Source: Bordetella parapertussis (lineage in GTDB: Bacteria > Pseudomonadota > Gammaproteobacteria > Burkholderiales > Burkholderiaceae_B). From it: DNA of 21,760 nucleotides. Positions 8,508 to 16,317 of the stretch are shown in pieces. The stretch spans positions 1-21,760 of the forward strand of contig CAMBLP010000022.1 in NCBI GenBank assembly GCA_945868195.1. Direction: 5' to 3'. The notes beneath the pieces are model-generated. The model searched no databases and had not been told where the DNA came from. It saw nothing but the letters and a program-made list of their open reading frames with translations. The translations under genes and the position numbers were made by a program. Numbering within the stretch: position 1 is the stretch's first letter; the number at the start of each line of letters is the position of its first letter.

Positions 8508-8537
8508 GTGACAATTGTGGACTTTCGTCCGTATTTT
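8508..8537 (+). promoter_or_regulatory. Probable sigma-70 promoter of hda
   Basis: GTGACA (8508-8513) and TATTTT (8532-8537) are separated by 18 bp, matching the -35 and -10 consensus at 5 and 4 of 6 positions. Transcription would begin near 8544, after the upstream candidate start of hda at 8487. This supports the ATG at 8559. Confidence 0.4.
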
Positions 8538-8550
8538 TACCAATTTTACG

Positions 8551-8566
8551 ATGAGTCGATGAGTCG
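8551..8566. repeat. Perfect 8-bp tandem duplication at the hda start codon
   Basis: ATGAGTCG occurs twice in a row. The second copy is the hda start (ATG AGT CGG). The first copy begins a three-codon frame, ATG AGT CGA TGA, whose stop overlaps the hda ATG. Confidence 0.9.
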
Positions 8567-9260
8567 GCAATTACTTCTAGAGATTACACCCGCCCAAAGT
8601 CCTAGTTTGGACAATACGGTCGTGGGCGCGAATGCCGCAGCCATCGCTGCGGCCAAGGGCTTGTTACGGGGTCGAGCGCTGTATTTATGGGGTCCTCCGG
8701 GCTGTGGGCGCAGTCATTTGCTCCAAGCAATTATCAAAGATAAAAAAGCCCATCTCATCGAAACTGCGACCCCTCAGGAGGACATCATGGCATTGGCCAC
8801 CCTGTCCGCCGACCTGAACCGCGCGGAAATCATTGCAATCGACGATATTCAGGAAATGACCGCTGAGCAACAGTCTGCAGTCTTTGCCCTGTACAATCGC
8901 TGGCGCGAGCTCGCCGCGACTGACCAAGCTTTTAGGCTTGTAGTAACAGGGGACCGAGCTCCCATGATGATGTCTTTGCGAGAAGACCTGCGCACGCGTC
9001 TGGGCTGGGATCTGGTGTTTCGACTTGAGCCGCTTACGGATGAGGAAAAGTTCGAAGCGCTCACCGCTTATGCGTTTAGGCTTGGCTTGCCGCTTTCCGA
9101 TGACATACTGGACTGGATGTTGACGCATTACACCCGTGATATCCGGCAACTTTTCGCTTTGGTGGACGCCTTGGACCGGTATTCGCTTTCCAAACACCGC
9201 ACCGTCACGCTACCGCTTGTGCGCCAAATGCTGACAGACCGAGAGTTTTTACAATCATGA
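8559..9260 (+). CDS. hda: DnaA regulatory inactivator Hda
   Basis: Hda binds the DNA-loaded beta clamp and stimulates ATP hydrolysis by DnaA, preventing re-initiation. With the ATG at 8559 the protein has 233 residues, as in E. coli. The N-terminus RQLLLEI (3-9) fits the clamp-binding motif QL(x)L found at the same place in E. coli Hda. Walker A is GPPGCGRS (45-52), with Arg in place of Lys as in E. coli Hda. Walker B follows in IIAIDDIQ. The sensor/box VII region follows in RTRLGWDLVFRLEPL, and the C-terminus ends in a DnaA-like lid. The frame is open to an ATG at 8487, but this would overlap purM, precede the likely promoter and push the clamp motif 24 residues inwards. It overlaps the next gene as ATGA. 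Confidence 0.93.
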   Translation: MSRQLLLEITPAQSPSLDNTVVGANAAAIAAAKGLLRGRALYLWGPPGCGRSHLLQAIIKDKKAHLIETATPQEDIMALATLSADLNRAEIIAIDDIQEMTAEQQSAVFALYNRWRELAATDQAFRLVVTGDRAPMMMSLREDLRTRLGWDLVFRLEPLTDEEKFEALTAYAFRLGLPLSDDILDWMLTHYTRDIRQLFALVDALDRYSLSKHRTVTLPLVRQMLTDREFLQS

Positions 9261-9955
9261 CCTCCAAAAGACTTGCGCTTTTCGATCTCGACCACACACT
9301 GCTGCCTCTTGATAGTGATTATCAGTGGGCTGTTTTTATGGCCAAGTCCGGACGTGCGGGCGATCCTGCCGAAGCCTTGCGACGCAACGAAGAGTTGATG
9401 GACCGCTATAACGCGGGTGAGCTGACCGCAGAACAAGCAGCCGAATTTATGTTGGGTTTGCTTGCTGCCCACCCGCCACACCTGCTCGCGGCCTGGCACG
9501 AAGAGTTTATGCAAAAAGTTATTCGGCCCGCGATGACACAACGCGCGATCGAATTAGTACAACAACACTTGGCGGCCGGGGATCTCTGCGCCGTTGTAAC
9601 CGCCACCAATAGTTTCGTGACCGCACCCATCGCACGCGCTTTTGGTGTGCCGACACTCATCGCCACGGACCCTGAGTACATCGCTGGACGCTATACAGGA
9701 AAAATTTTGGGCACACCTAGTTTTAAACAGGGCAAAGTTGTTCGGGTCAATCACTGGCTAGCGTTACAACATCAACGTCTTGATGACTTCGACGCGTCTT
9801 ACTTTTATAGCGACTCCATCAATGACCTTCCTTTGCTCGAAGTCGTCACGCATCCAGTCGTGACCAATCCGAGCGAGAGCTTGCTCGCCGTGGCACAACA
9901 GCGCGACTGGCCTGTACTCAATCTTTTTAACAAGCTAGCCGACGATAAATCCTAA
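9257..9955 (+). CDS. HAD-superfamily (subclass IB) phosphatase
   Basis: A 232-residue haloacid dehalogenase-type hydrolase related to phosphoserine phosphatases. Motif I is FDLDHTLL (9-16; nucleophile Asp10, general acid Asp12). The cap domain is helical, inserted after motif I (about 20-90). Motif II is VVTATNSF (113-120; Thr115), motif III Lys160 in KQGKVVRVN, and motif IV YSDSINDLPLL (184-194; Asp186, Asp190). It starts inside the hda stop codon (ATGA) and its own stop shares a base with pcnB, so the three genes form a coupled operon. This neighbourhood recurs in Burkholderiales as far as I recall, but the substrate is not indicated. Phosphoserine or another small phosphomonoester are reasonable guesses only. 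Confidence 0.88.
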   Translation: MTSKRLALFDLDHTLLPLDSDYQWAVFMAKSGRAGDPAEALRRNEELMDRYNAGELTAEQAAEFMLGLLAAHPPHLLAAWHEEFMQKVIRPAMTQRAIELVQQHLAAGDLCAVVTATNSFVTAPIARAFGVPTLIATDPEYIAGRYTGKILGTPSFKQGKVVRVNHWLALQHQRLDDFDASYFYSDSINDLPLLEVVTHPVVTNPSESLLAVAQQRDWPVLNLFNKLADDKS

Positions 9956-11331
9956 TGCTTACAGACACCATTAAACGCTTTGTTGGTCAGTTGTTTGGTC
10001 AGAGATCACAAGGTTTAAGACGGATCAATAAAGAAAAACACGGCATCGATCGCCGCTTCGTTTCTCGCCATGCGATCAAGGTGTGCGAGGTCCTACAACA
10101 CGAGGGCTATCAAGCCTACATTGTGGGGGGGGCCGTACGGGATCTGATTGTTGGACTCGAACCCAAAGACTTTGACGTCGCCACCAACGCGACACCCGAA
10201 CAGATCCGTCCGCTGTTTCGACGCGCACGCATCATCGGACGACGTTTTCAACTTGTCCATGTGGTATTCGGTCAGGAGATCATTGAAACCTCCACCTTTA
10301 GAGCGCCGGCATCCGAACTGCAATCCACCGACGGTCATGGTCGAATCCTACGCGACAACGAGTTTGGCACCCATGCGCAAGATGCCGCGCGGCGTGACTT
10401 CACTATCAACGCGCTTTACTACGACCCCACGACCGAAGAAGTCATCGACTATCACAACGGGGTCGATGATCTTAAGCATCGCATTGTGCGAATGATTGGC
10501 GACCCACGCACACGCTACCGCGAAGATCCTGTCCGCATGCTGCGCGCTGTCCGCTTCGCGGTCAAGCTCAAAGGAAAAATCGAACTCGATACCAAAGAAC
10601 CGTTGGCTTCGATGGCCGAGCTCATTGAGAACGTCCCCGCTTCGCGTCTATTTGACGAAATGCTCAAGCTACTGACCTGTGGTCAAGCGATGGAGTGCCT
10701 GACGCAATTACGTCAAGATGGTCTGCATCAAGGCATTCTCCCTCTGCTCGATGTGGTACTTGAGCAACCAGGTGGCGAGGAGTTTATCGAGCTCGCGCTA
10801 GAACGGACTGATCAACGCGTGCGTAGCGGTAAAACTGTCAGCCCCAGCTTCTTATTCGCCGCCCTGCTTTGGTATCAAGTGGATGTACGCTGGAAAAAAC
10901 GTATCGTCGCTGGCGAATCCTCTATCCAAGGCCTGATGGACGCTGCGGATTCCGTCCTTGACGAACAAACAGAAAAACTCGCTATCCAAAAACGCTTTAG
11001 TGCAGACATGCGAGAAATTTGGTTTATGCAACCGCGTTTTGAAAAACGTCTACCTAAATCAATTTGGCGTATGTTTGAGCAACCTCGTTTTAGAGCAGCG
11101 GTCGATTTCCTTCAGCTTCGCGCGGCCGCACACCAATTCGATAGCGTTCTCGCGCAATGGTGGATGGATTTGGCGAATGCCGACGACGATGCTCGCGCAG
11201 AAATGCTCGAAGAGTTAAGCCGACTTCCACGTGAGTCAAACACGACTGGGCCACGCACACGTAGCCGTCGCACACGTAGTCCGCGGATAGCCTCCGGGAC
11301 AACACGCATACCACCCGCTGATATCAGCTAA
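9955..11331 (+). CDS. pcnB: Poly(A) polymerase I PcnB
   Basis: PcnB adds 3' poly(A) tails that promote RNA decay, including decay of plasmid copy-number control RNAs. The nucleotidyltransferase head shows AYIVGGAVRDLIVGLEPKDF (54-73) with metal-binding Asp72 and Asp74, then RRARIIGRRFQLVHV, IETSTFRA and RRDFTINALYYDP. The neck follows with RYREDPVRMLRAVRFA (188-202). Length (458) and an Arg/Ser-rich tail (about 430-458) distinguish it from CCA-adding enzymes, which share the head domain but lack this tail. The two glycines of the active-site loop (58-59) are encoded within a run of eight G (10125-10132). It shares one base with the HAD gene upstream (TAATG), and folK begins 12 nt after its stop. 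Confidence 0.94.
   Translation: MLTDTIKRFVGQLFGQRSQGLRRINKEKHGIDRRFVSRHAIKVCEVLQHEGYQAYIVGGAVRDLIVGLEPKDFDVATNATPEQIRPLFRRARIIGRRFQLVHVVFGQEIIETSTFRAPASELQSTDGHGRILRDNEFGTHAQDAARRDFTINALYYDPTTEEVIDYHNGVDDLKHRIVRMIGDPRTRYREDPVRMLRAVRFAVKLKGKIELDTKEPLASMAELIENVPASRLFDEMLKLLTCGQAMECLTQLRQDGLHQGILPLLDVVLEQPGGEEFIELALERTDQRVRSGKTVSPSFLFAALLWYQVDVRWKKRIVAGESSIQGLMDAADSVLDEQTEKLAIQKRFSADMREIWFMQPRFEKRLPKSIWRMFEQPRFRAAVDFLQLRAAAHQFDSVLAQWWMDLANADDDARAEMLEELSRLPRESNTTGPRTRSRRTRSPRIASGTTRIPPADIS
10125..10132 (+). repeat. G8 homopolymer in the pcnB active-site codons
   Basis: Eight consecutive G cover the end of the Val57 codon, GGG GGG for Gly58-Gly59 and the start of Ala60. Any one-base slip here would frameshift pcnB near codon 58. 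Confidence 0.9.
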
Positions 11332-11343
11332 GTGTTGAAAAAT

Positions 11344-11817
11344 ATGTCTGTGTATGCCTTGATTGGTTTAGGCGCGAATCTAGGTCAAGCGCGCGAAACG
11401 ATAGAGCACACGCTCGAAGCGCTCAACAGCATGCCAAGTATCGCAGTATTAGAAGTTGCACCTTTTTATGGCAGCGATCCGGTCGATGCGCAGGGTCCGA
11501 ACTTTGTGAATACGGTCGCGCGCATCAACACAGATCTCGCGCCGCTGGCTCTGCTTGAGGTCTTGCAGGCACTTGAGCGGACACATGGACGTGAGCGTTC
11601 ATTTCGCAACGCACCCCGTACGCTCGATCTGGATTTGCTTTGGTATGAGAACGTCGCGATAGAAACAGCGCGACTCACCTTGCCGCACCCACGCATGCAT
11701 GAGAGAGCCTTTGTACTCAAACCGCTCTATGACCTCATGCCTGAGTTTGTTCTCAAGCAAGGCAATATTGCGCAGCTGCTCGCGCAATGCAGCGACCAAA
11801 AACTCTGGCCGCTTTGA
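11344..11817 (+). CDS. folK: 2-amino-4-hydroxy-6-hydroxymethyldihydropteridine pyrophosphokinase FolK (HPPK)
   Basis: HPPK transfers pyrophosphate from ATP to 6-hydroxymethyl-dihydropterin, feeding folate synthesis. The 157-residue protein shows YALIGLGANLG (4-14), the HPPK signature ERTHGRERSFRNAPRTLDLDLLWY with its Asp-x-Asp magnesium ligands, and LPHPRMHERAFVLKPLYDL. The ATG at 11344 directly precedes the first beta strand and gives the usual family start. A GTG at 11332, directly after the pcnB stop, would add MLKN; neither has a good Shine-Dalgarno site. It is the last gene of the plus-strand block; the next gene converges on it with a 16-bp gap containing a small hairpin. Confidence 0.94.
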   Translation: MSVYALIGLGANLGQARETIEHTLEALNSMPSIAVLEVAPFYGSDPVDAQGPNFVNTVARINTDLAPLALLEVLQALERTHGRERSFRNAPRTLDLDLLWYENVAIETARLTLPHPRMHERAFVLKPLYDLMPEFVLKQGNIAQLLAQCSDQKLWPL

Positions 11818-11833
11818 GTGAAATCACTCTGGT
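11816..11833. terminator. Possible weak bidirectional terminator between folK and the acyl-CoA gene cluster
   Basis: GAGTG-AAAT-CACTC (11816-11829) forms a 5-bp stem with a 4-nt loop at the junction of two convergent genes. On the plus strand it is followed by TGGTTT; on the minus strand it is followed by AAAGCGG. There is no real T-run, so termination would be weak or factor-assisted. Confidence 0.3.
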
Positions 11834-13027
11834 TTAAATGGCCTTGGCCGCCTCAAGCTTGGCAATAATCTCATCGCTGACACCCAAAGACTTTAAGATC
11901 GACAGCGTATGCTCTCCGACATCCGGAATCGGATCCATGCGTGCATCAAAGGCGCTGCTAGTCGCTGGTGGCAGCAAAGCAGGCAACGCACCCACAGGCG
12001 TCTGAACCTCAGTCCAGCGCTGTCTGGCTTTGAGTTGTGGATGCGCCCAGACATCTTTCATCTCATTGACGCGGGCATTCGCGATTTGAGCCTTTTCCAA
12101 CGCCTCGATGACCTGGTCAATTGTCATCTTGGCAAACGCATTAACAATCAGCCCACGCAAACCATCACGATTCGCGACACGTTTGGAGGTTGAGTCATAA
12201 CGGGGATCTTTCGCCAACTCTGGTTGCTTGAGAACCTTTTCACAAAAGACTTGCCACTCGCGCTCGTTTTGAAGTCCCAGCATGACGTTACTACCGTCGC
12301 CGACCGGAAAGGGACCGTAAGGATAAATCGTTGCGTGCGCAGCACCTGCGCGTGGTGGGGGTGTTTGACCCTCGAACGCGTAGTACAACGGAAAGCTCAT
12401 CCACTCGACCATGCTCTCAAGCATGGACACGTCAAGATGACTACCCAGGCCTGTTTTGTGACGCAATAACAAGGCATTTAAAATGCTTGAGTAGGCATAG
12501 GAGCCAGCGGCGATATCCGCAATTGAACAACCCGCTTTGGCGGGTGCGTCAGGCGAACCTGTCACGGAAATAAAACCACTTTCACTTTGGATCAACAGGT
12601 CGTAGGCTTTTTTAGTCTCGTAGGGGCCGCCCTCACCATACCCCGAGATATCGCACACAATCAGCTTAGGGAAACGCTTGTGCAAAGTCTCGAACGACAA
12701 ACCCATACGAGCAGCCGCACCGGGCGCCAGATTTTGCACGAGCACATCGGTCTCGGCTAAAAGTTCATTGAGAATCGGGCCCGCGTCTTCATGCTTGAGA
12801 TCTAACGTCAGACTTTCTTTGGAGCGATTCGTCCATACGAAATGCGAAGCCATGCCACGGGTACGTTCATCATATTTGCGGGCAAAATCGCCCACACCTG
12901 GACGCTCAACCTTGATGACGCGTGCGCCGTTGTCAGCGAGTTGTCGCGTACAAAAAGGCGCTGCAATCGCATGCTCCAAACTGACGACTGTGATCCCATC
13001 GAGTGGGCGTGGTCCTGCTTTTTTCAT
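11834..13027 (-). CDS. Class III (CaiB/BaiF family) acyl-CoA transferase
   Basis: Family III CoA-transferases move CoA between carboxylates through an aspartyl-CoA thioester. The 397-residue length is typical. The N-terminus has LDGITVVSLEHAIAAPFCTRQLAD and ARVIKVERPGVGDFAR (CoA-binding core, 9-50), then LVQNLAPGAAARMGL, ISGYGEGGPY and YDLLIQSESGFISVTG. The catalytic Asp is most likely Asp171 in CSIADIAAG, by analogy with Asp169 of formyl-CoA transferase. The gene overlaps the upstream hydratase as ATGA, with GAGG before the ATG. That tight pairing suggests CoA transfer to or from the hydratase substrate or product, for example an itaconyl-, mesaconyl- or citramalyl-like acid. The substrate is not readable from the sequence. 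Confidence 0.92.
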   Translation of the reverse strand: MKKAGPRPLDGITVVSLEHAIAAPFCTRQLADNGARVIKVERPGVGDFARKYDERTRGMASHFVWTNRSKESLTLDLKHEDAGPILNELLAETDVLVQNLAPGAAARMGLSFETLHKRFPKLIVCDISGYGEGGPYETKKAYDLLIQSESGFISVTGSPDAPAKAGCSIADIAAGSYAYSSILNALLLRHKTGLGSHLDVSMLESMVEWMSFPLYYAFEGQTPPPRAGAAHATIYPYGPFPVGDGSNVMLGLQNEREWQVFCEKVLKQPELAKDPRYDSTSKRVANRDGLRGLIVNAFAKMTIDQVIEALEKAQIANARVNEMKDVWAHPQLKARQRWTEVQTPVGALPALLPPATSSAFDARMDPIPDVGEHTLSILKSLGVSDEIIAKLEAAKAI

Positions 13028-13854
13028 GCTTCAAACCTCAGTTCTGCTTGATGGGCGAGTGTGCCCTCTTGTTCGGCCCAAAGTTTCGCCTCGCCAGGCG
13101 TCGCGATCATGCCGGCGACTGAGAAAGGTGTGGGTGCGATCAATGGACGCAAACCACGATAGGCGAGGTGCCGCACCTGAGCGGCAGGGTTCGCCTTGAC
13201 GAAAGCGCGGCACATCAGCGTCGCGATTAAGGGACCGTGAATCACCAGCCCAGGGTAACCCTCGGTCTGTGTGACATAAGGATGGTCGTAATGAATACGG
13301 TGGCTATTGAACGTGACAGCCGAGTATCTGAATAACAATACGGGACTTGGATCGACTGGTTCGCTCCATTGCGCCGCAGGCGCAGGCTCAGTGCCTTGGA
13401 GCTTTGGAGGGCTAGGCTCGCGGTACACGATGTCCTGCTCTTCGCTCATGACGAGCTTGCCTTCCTGAGTGATATCGTGCTTGACCGTTACAAACAGCAA
13501 AGATCCTGTGCGGCCTTGTTTTTCTTTGATCGCCAACACCGTTGACGTTTTTTGAGCCTCGATGCCAACGCGCAGCCCCTCATTAAAGGTCACACGCCCA
13601 CCCGCCCACATCCGATTGCGATTGTCTGCGGGCGGGAGAAAACTTCCGCGAGCAGGATGGCCGTCAAGACCCGTTTGCGCAATTGGCACAGTCTCCAGAA
13701 AAAAGGCCCAATGCCAGAGATGGGGCACGACGTGTCCGACTTGAGGTGAGGACTCACCGAGCGTGGCGGCAATACAGGCAGCATGGCCAGGGTCCATGCG
13801 ATCCACCACAGTCTGAGACTTGCCTAGCCAGGCATTTAAATCTGTCGTCGACAT
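13024..13854 (-). CDS. HTD2-like hot-dog acyl-CoA hydratase/dehydratase (mesaconyl-C4-CoA hydratase-like)
   Basis: A 276-residue double hot-dog protein of the group that includes mitochondrial HTD2 and the mesaconyl-C4-CoA and itaconyl-CoA hydratases. The N-terminal half has HVVPHLWHWAFFLETVP (41-57) and RMWAGGRVTF (81-90), typical of the non-catalytic 'FAS1-like dehydratase' fold. The C-terminal half carries FRYSAVTFNSHRIHYDHPY (175-193) and GYPGLVIHGPLIATLM (199-214), the hydratase motif with Asn183 and His185/His188 near the expected active site. This places it closer to HTD2/Meh than to the ordinary MaoC enoyl-CoA hydratases. AAGGAAG precedes the ATG. It sits 15 nt after the acyl-CoA dehydrogenase small subunit and overlaps the CoA-transferase, so it probably hydrates a product of the dehydrogenase. 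Confidence 0.85.
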   Translation of the reverse strand: MSTTDLNAWLGKSQTVVDRMDPGHAACIAATLGESSPQVGHVVPHLWHWAFFLETVPIAQTGLDGHPARGSFLPPADNRNRMWAGGRVTFNEGLRVGIEAQKTSTVLAIKEKQGRTGSLLFVTVKHDITQEGKLVMSEEQDIVYREPSPPKLQGTEPAPAAQWSEPVDPSPVLLFRYSAVTFNSHRIHYDHPYVTQTEGYPGLVIHGPLIATLMCRAFVKANPAAQVRHLAYRGLRPLIAPTPFSVAGMIATPGEAKLWAEQEGTLAHQAELRFEA

Positions 13855-13869
13855 TGACTGACTTCCTTT

Positions 13870-14985
13870 TTAAGCTTCAAGATCTTGCATGCGCTGCAAG
13901 TGATAATTCGTATCGCCCAACAACATCTCTAGGTAGGTCAAGCGCTTGAAATAATCGCCGACCTCAAGCTCGTCCGTGACACCCATGCCACCATGTGATT
14001 GCACAGCAGCCTCACCCACGAAACGGGCGGCGGCAGCTACCTCGACTTTGGCCATCGAGACTACGCGACTGCGTTTGTTTGCGTCATTCTCGCTCAACGC
14101 GATCGTAGCCACGTAGGTCATCGACAAACCCATTTCAGATTGGATCAGCATTTCACCCAAGCGATGCTGCAACACTTGGAAATTGGCTAAGGGTTGTCCG
14201 AACTGTTTGCGTGTTTTGAGATATTGAATCGTGCTGTCGGTGAGATACGCCATGGCGCCACAGGCCTGCGCGCACAGCGCTACGATACCGAAATCCAACG
14301 CTTTACGCAGCGCGGCTTGCGCAGCTGCGCCCTTGACGATCAGATTATTGGTCGGCACCAACACGCGCTCAAACGTCACCGTTGCCGCACGCGCGCCATC
14401 AAAAGTGGGAAAGTCCGAGATCTGGATACCCGCACTCGTTGTTGGCACTAAAAGAACTGCCATTTCCCCATCTAGCACGACCGACACGAGCAGAGCATCG
14501 GTTCCTGCACCGTGCCAGACCAAGATCTTTTTGCCATCCAGCTGAAAACCGGCTTTTGTCGTCGTCACACGCGTCGATAATGGTTGTTGCGAATCGCGTT
14601 CGCCCTCTTCTTGCCAGGCCACTGCAAGAATCGCTTCACCCTCAGCGTGCGCGGACAACCATTGCTGTTTAAGTGCGAGGTTATCGCTTTCTCCTAGCAG
14701 GGTGACGCCCATCACGGCGCTGGAGATCACAGGCTCGCTGACCAGACCGCGGCCAAGTTCTTGATGGACGGCCAGCATGGTCGCAGGTGTCTCGCCAAAA
14801 CCACCAAACGCCTCTGCGACGAGCAAACCACCCATGCCAAGCTCAACCAGGCTATTCCACGCAGCCACATCAAACTTCCCTGTTTCCTGACGCGCCCGAC
14901 GCAGGGGACGCGTCCAATTGTCTGCGACCAAACGACGCAGACTGTCGGTCAACATCCGTTGCTCTTCTGAATATGAAAAATCCAT
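13870..14985 (-). CDS. Acyl-CoA dehydrogenase, PimD-like small subunit
   Basis: A 371-residue protein of the acyl-CoA dehydrogenase family resembling the small subunit of pimeloyl-CoA dehydrogenase. The start MDFSYSEEQRMLTDSLRRL and LGMGGLLVAEAFGGFGE (about 50-66) are family features. The middle beta domain is divergent, with few of the canonical FAD-binding residues. The C-terminal domain contains YLKTRKQFGQPLANFQVLQH, AAVQSHGGMGVTDELEVG and then YLEMLLGDTNYHLQRMQ. Where single-gene enzymes have YEGTxE, this reads LLGDTNY, so the usual catalytic Glu is absent. AGGAAA lies before the ATG, and the gap to the large-subunit gene is 8 bp, implying a heteromeric enzyme. Substrate is unknown; dicarboxyl-CoA or alicyclic acyl-CoA are plausible by family. 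Confidence 0.87.
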   Translation of the reverse strand: MDFSYSEEQRMLTDSLRRLVADNWTRPLRRARQETGKFDVAAWNSLVELGMGGLLVAEAFGGFGETPATMLAVHQELGRGLVSEPVISSAVMGVTLLGESDNLALKQQWLSAHAEGEAILAVAWQEEGERDSQQPLSTRVTTTKAGFQLDGKKILVWHGAGTDALLVSVVLDGEMAVLLVPTTSAGIQISDFPTFDGARAATVTFERVLVPTNNLIVKGAAAQAALRKALDFGIVALCAQACGAMAYLTDSTIQYLKTRKQFGQPLANFQVLQHRLGEMLIQSEMGLSMTYVATIALSENDANKRSRVVSMAKVEVAAAARFVGEAAVQSHGGMGVTDELEVGDYFKRLTYLEMLLGDTNYHLQRMQDLEA

Positions 14986-14993
14986 GATGTTTC

Positions 14994-16184
14994 CTAGACC
15001 CCAATAATTTGCTTGGCGATAATGCCTTTTTGAACCTCGTTGGTTCCGCCGTAAATCGCCGTCTTGCGCATATCAAAATACGCAGCGGCTGCGGCAGCGG
15101 AGTATTCGGGTCCAGGGCCGTGAAACTCTGACTCGGCCTGCATCCATTGTGGATCGTAAGGCCACGCATCCGCGCCGGCGACTTGCATTTGCAACTTGGC
15201 CAACTCCATCTGCAACTCAGAACCACGAATTTTCAGAATGGAGGCTTTAGGACCCGGATCGCTTGATTCATCAGCCGCCACACGCAGCACCATCATCTCA
15301 AGCGCCAAGACTTGCGCCTCGACACGATTGATGCTGTCTCGCACTCTGGAATTAAGACTGAGAGACTCGCCGCTCTCCACGGAACGCTCTGCGAGTGATT
15401 TCAAGATCGCCAATTCGCGATGGCAATGTCCGATGCCGGCGATACCGATACGCTCATGGCCTAACAAATATTTTGCATAGGTCCAACCATTATTTTCTTC
15501 GCCGATGAGGTTTTCCAAAGGTGCTTCGACATTTTCAAGCCAAACTTCGTTGACCTCGGCACCACCGTCAAGCGTCTTGATCGGTCTGACCTGCACGCCA
15601 GGTTGCCGCATATCAATCAGGATCATCGAAATGCCGCGTTGGGCTTTGGCAGAGGGATCCGTGCGGGCCAAACAAAACATCCAGTCAGCGTAATGCGCCA
15701 GCGTCGTCCATGTTTTTTGACCGTTGATGATGTAGCGATCGCCGACACGTTCGGCACGTGTTTTGAGCGAAGCCAAATCCGAGCCAGAGCCAGGCTCCGA
15801 GTAACCCTGACACCACCAATCATCAACATTAATGATCCGGGACAGATAACGGTCTTTTTGAGCTTGACTGCCGTATTTAATCAAGACCGGACCAATCATG
15901 CCTAAACCAAAAGGTAACAGGCGAGGCGCGCCCGCTTTGAAACACTCGATTTCAAAAATCATGCGCTGCACGGCATTCCAACCTGTACCGCCGTACTCCT
16001 TAGGCCAGCTCGGCGCTCCCCACCCCTTTTCGACGAGGATACGATGCCAACGTAAATAGTCGTCGCGCTTGAGACGATGGTGCGCAAAGGTTTTAGCCCG
16101 CACATCAGCGGGTAGTTTTGCCAATACGAATGCACGCACTTCTTCGCGAAAGGCGCGTTCTTCGGGGGTCCAAGTCAAATCCAT
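14994..16184 (-). CDS. Acyl-CoA dehydrogenase, PimC-like large subunit
   Basis: A 396-residue FAD-dependent acyl-CoA dehydrogenase resembling pimeloyl-CoA dehydrogenase large subunit. The N-terminal helices include MDLTWTPEERAFREEVRAF. The flavin-binding centre reads CQGYSEPGSGSDLASL (125-140), followed by INGQKTWTTLAHYADWMFCLARTD (153-176). The C-terminus has AIYGGTNEVQKGIIAKQIIG (376-395), in which Gly occupies the position of Glu in the YEGT motif of medium-chain enzymes. The ATG at 16182-16184 has a strong AGGAG 7 nt upstream, so I prefer it to the in-frame ATG at 16202, which would add MYRRIR. It is the promoter-proximal gene of the minus-strand arm and is transcribed divergently from the CoA-transferase genes at 16408. 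Confidence 0.92.
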   Translation of the reverse strand: MDLTWTPEERAFREEVRAFVLAKLPADVRAKTFAHHRLKRDDYLRWHRILVEKGWGAPSWPKEYGGTGWNAVQRMIFEIECFKAGAPRLLPFGLGMIGPVLIKYGSQAQKDRYLSRIINVDDWWCQGYSEPGSGSDLASLKTRAERVGDRYIINGQKTWTTLAHYADWMFCLARTDPSAKAQRGISMILIDMRQPGVQVRPIKTLDGGAEVNEVWLENVEAPLENLIGEENNGWTYAKYLLGHERIGIAGIGHCHRELAILKSLAERSVESGESLSLNSRVRDSINRVEAQVLALEMMVLRVAADESSDPGPKASILKIRGSELQMELAKLQMQVAGADAWPYDPQWMQAESEFHGPGPEYSAAAAAAYFDMRKTAIYGGTNEVQKGIIAKQIIGV

Positions 16185-16191
16185 GCGTATT

Positions 16192-16196
16192 CTCCT
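16192..16196 (-). promoter_or_regulatory. Ribosome binding site deciding the large-subunit dehydrogenase start
   Basis: AGGAG on the minus strand ends 7 nt before the ATG at 16182-16184, and itself lies inside the extension that would arise from the ATG at 16202. Confidence 0.75.
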
Positions 16197-16317
16197 GTAC
16201 ACGTAATCTTAACGCCCCTCAGTTGGAAAACCGTCTTTCATTTTGGAAGACTGCATTTCGCAAGTGAAAATCCCCGCCGACTTTCGTAATTTAAAAATCC
16301 CCCTACAATCAAGAAAA

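Noticed and set aside
8123..8554. Plus-strand 143-codon frame opposite the purM N-terminus
   Set aside because: It is antisense to conserved PurM motifs and looks like a shadow frame.
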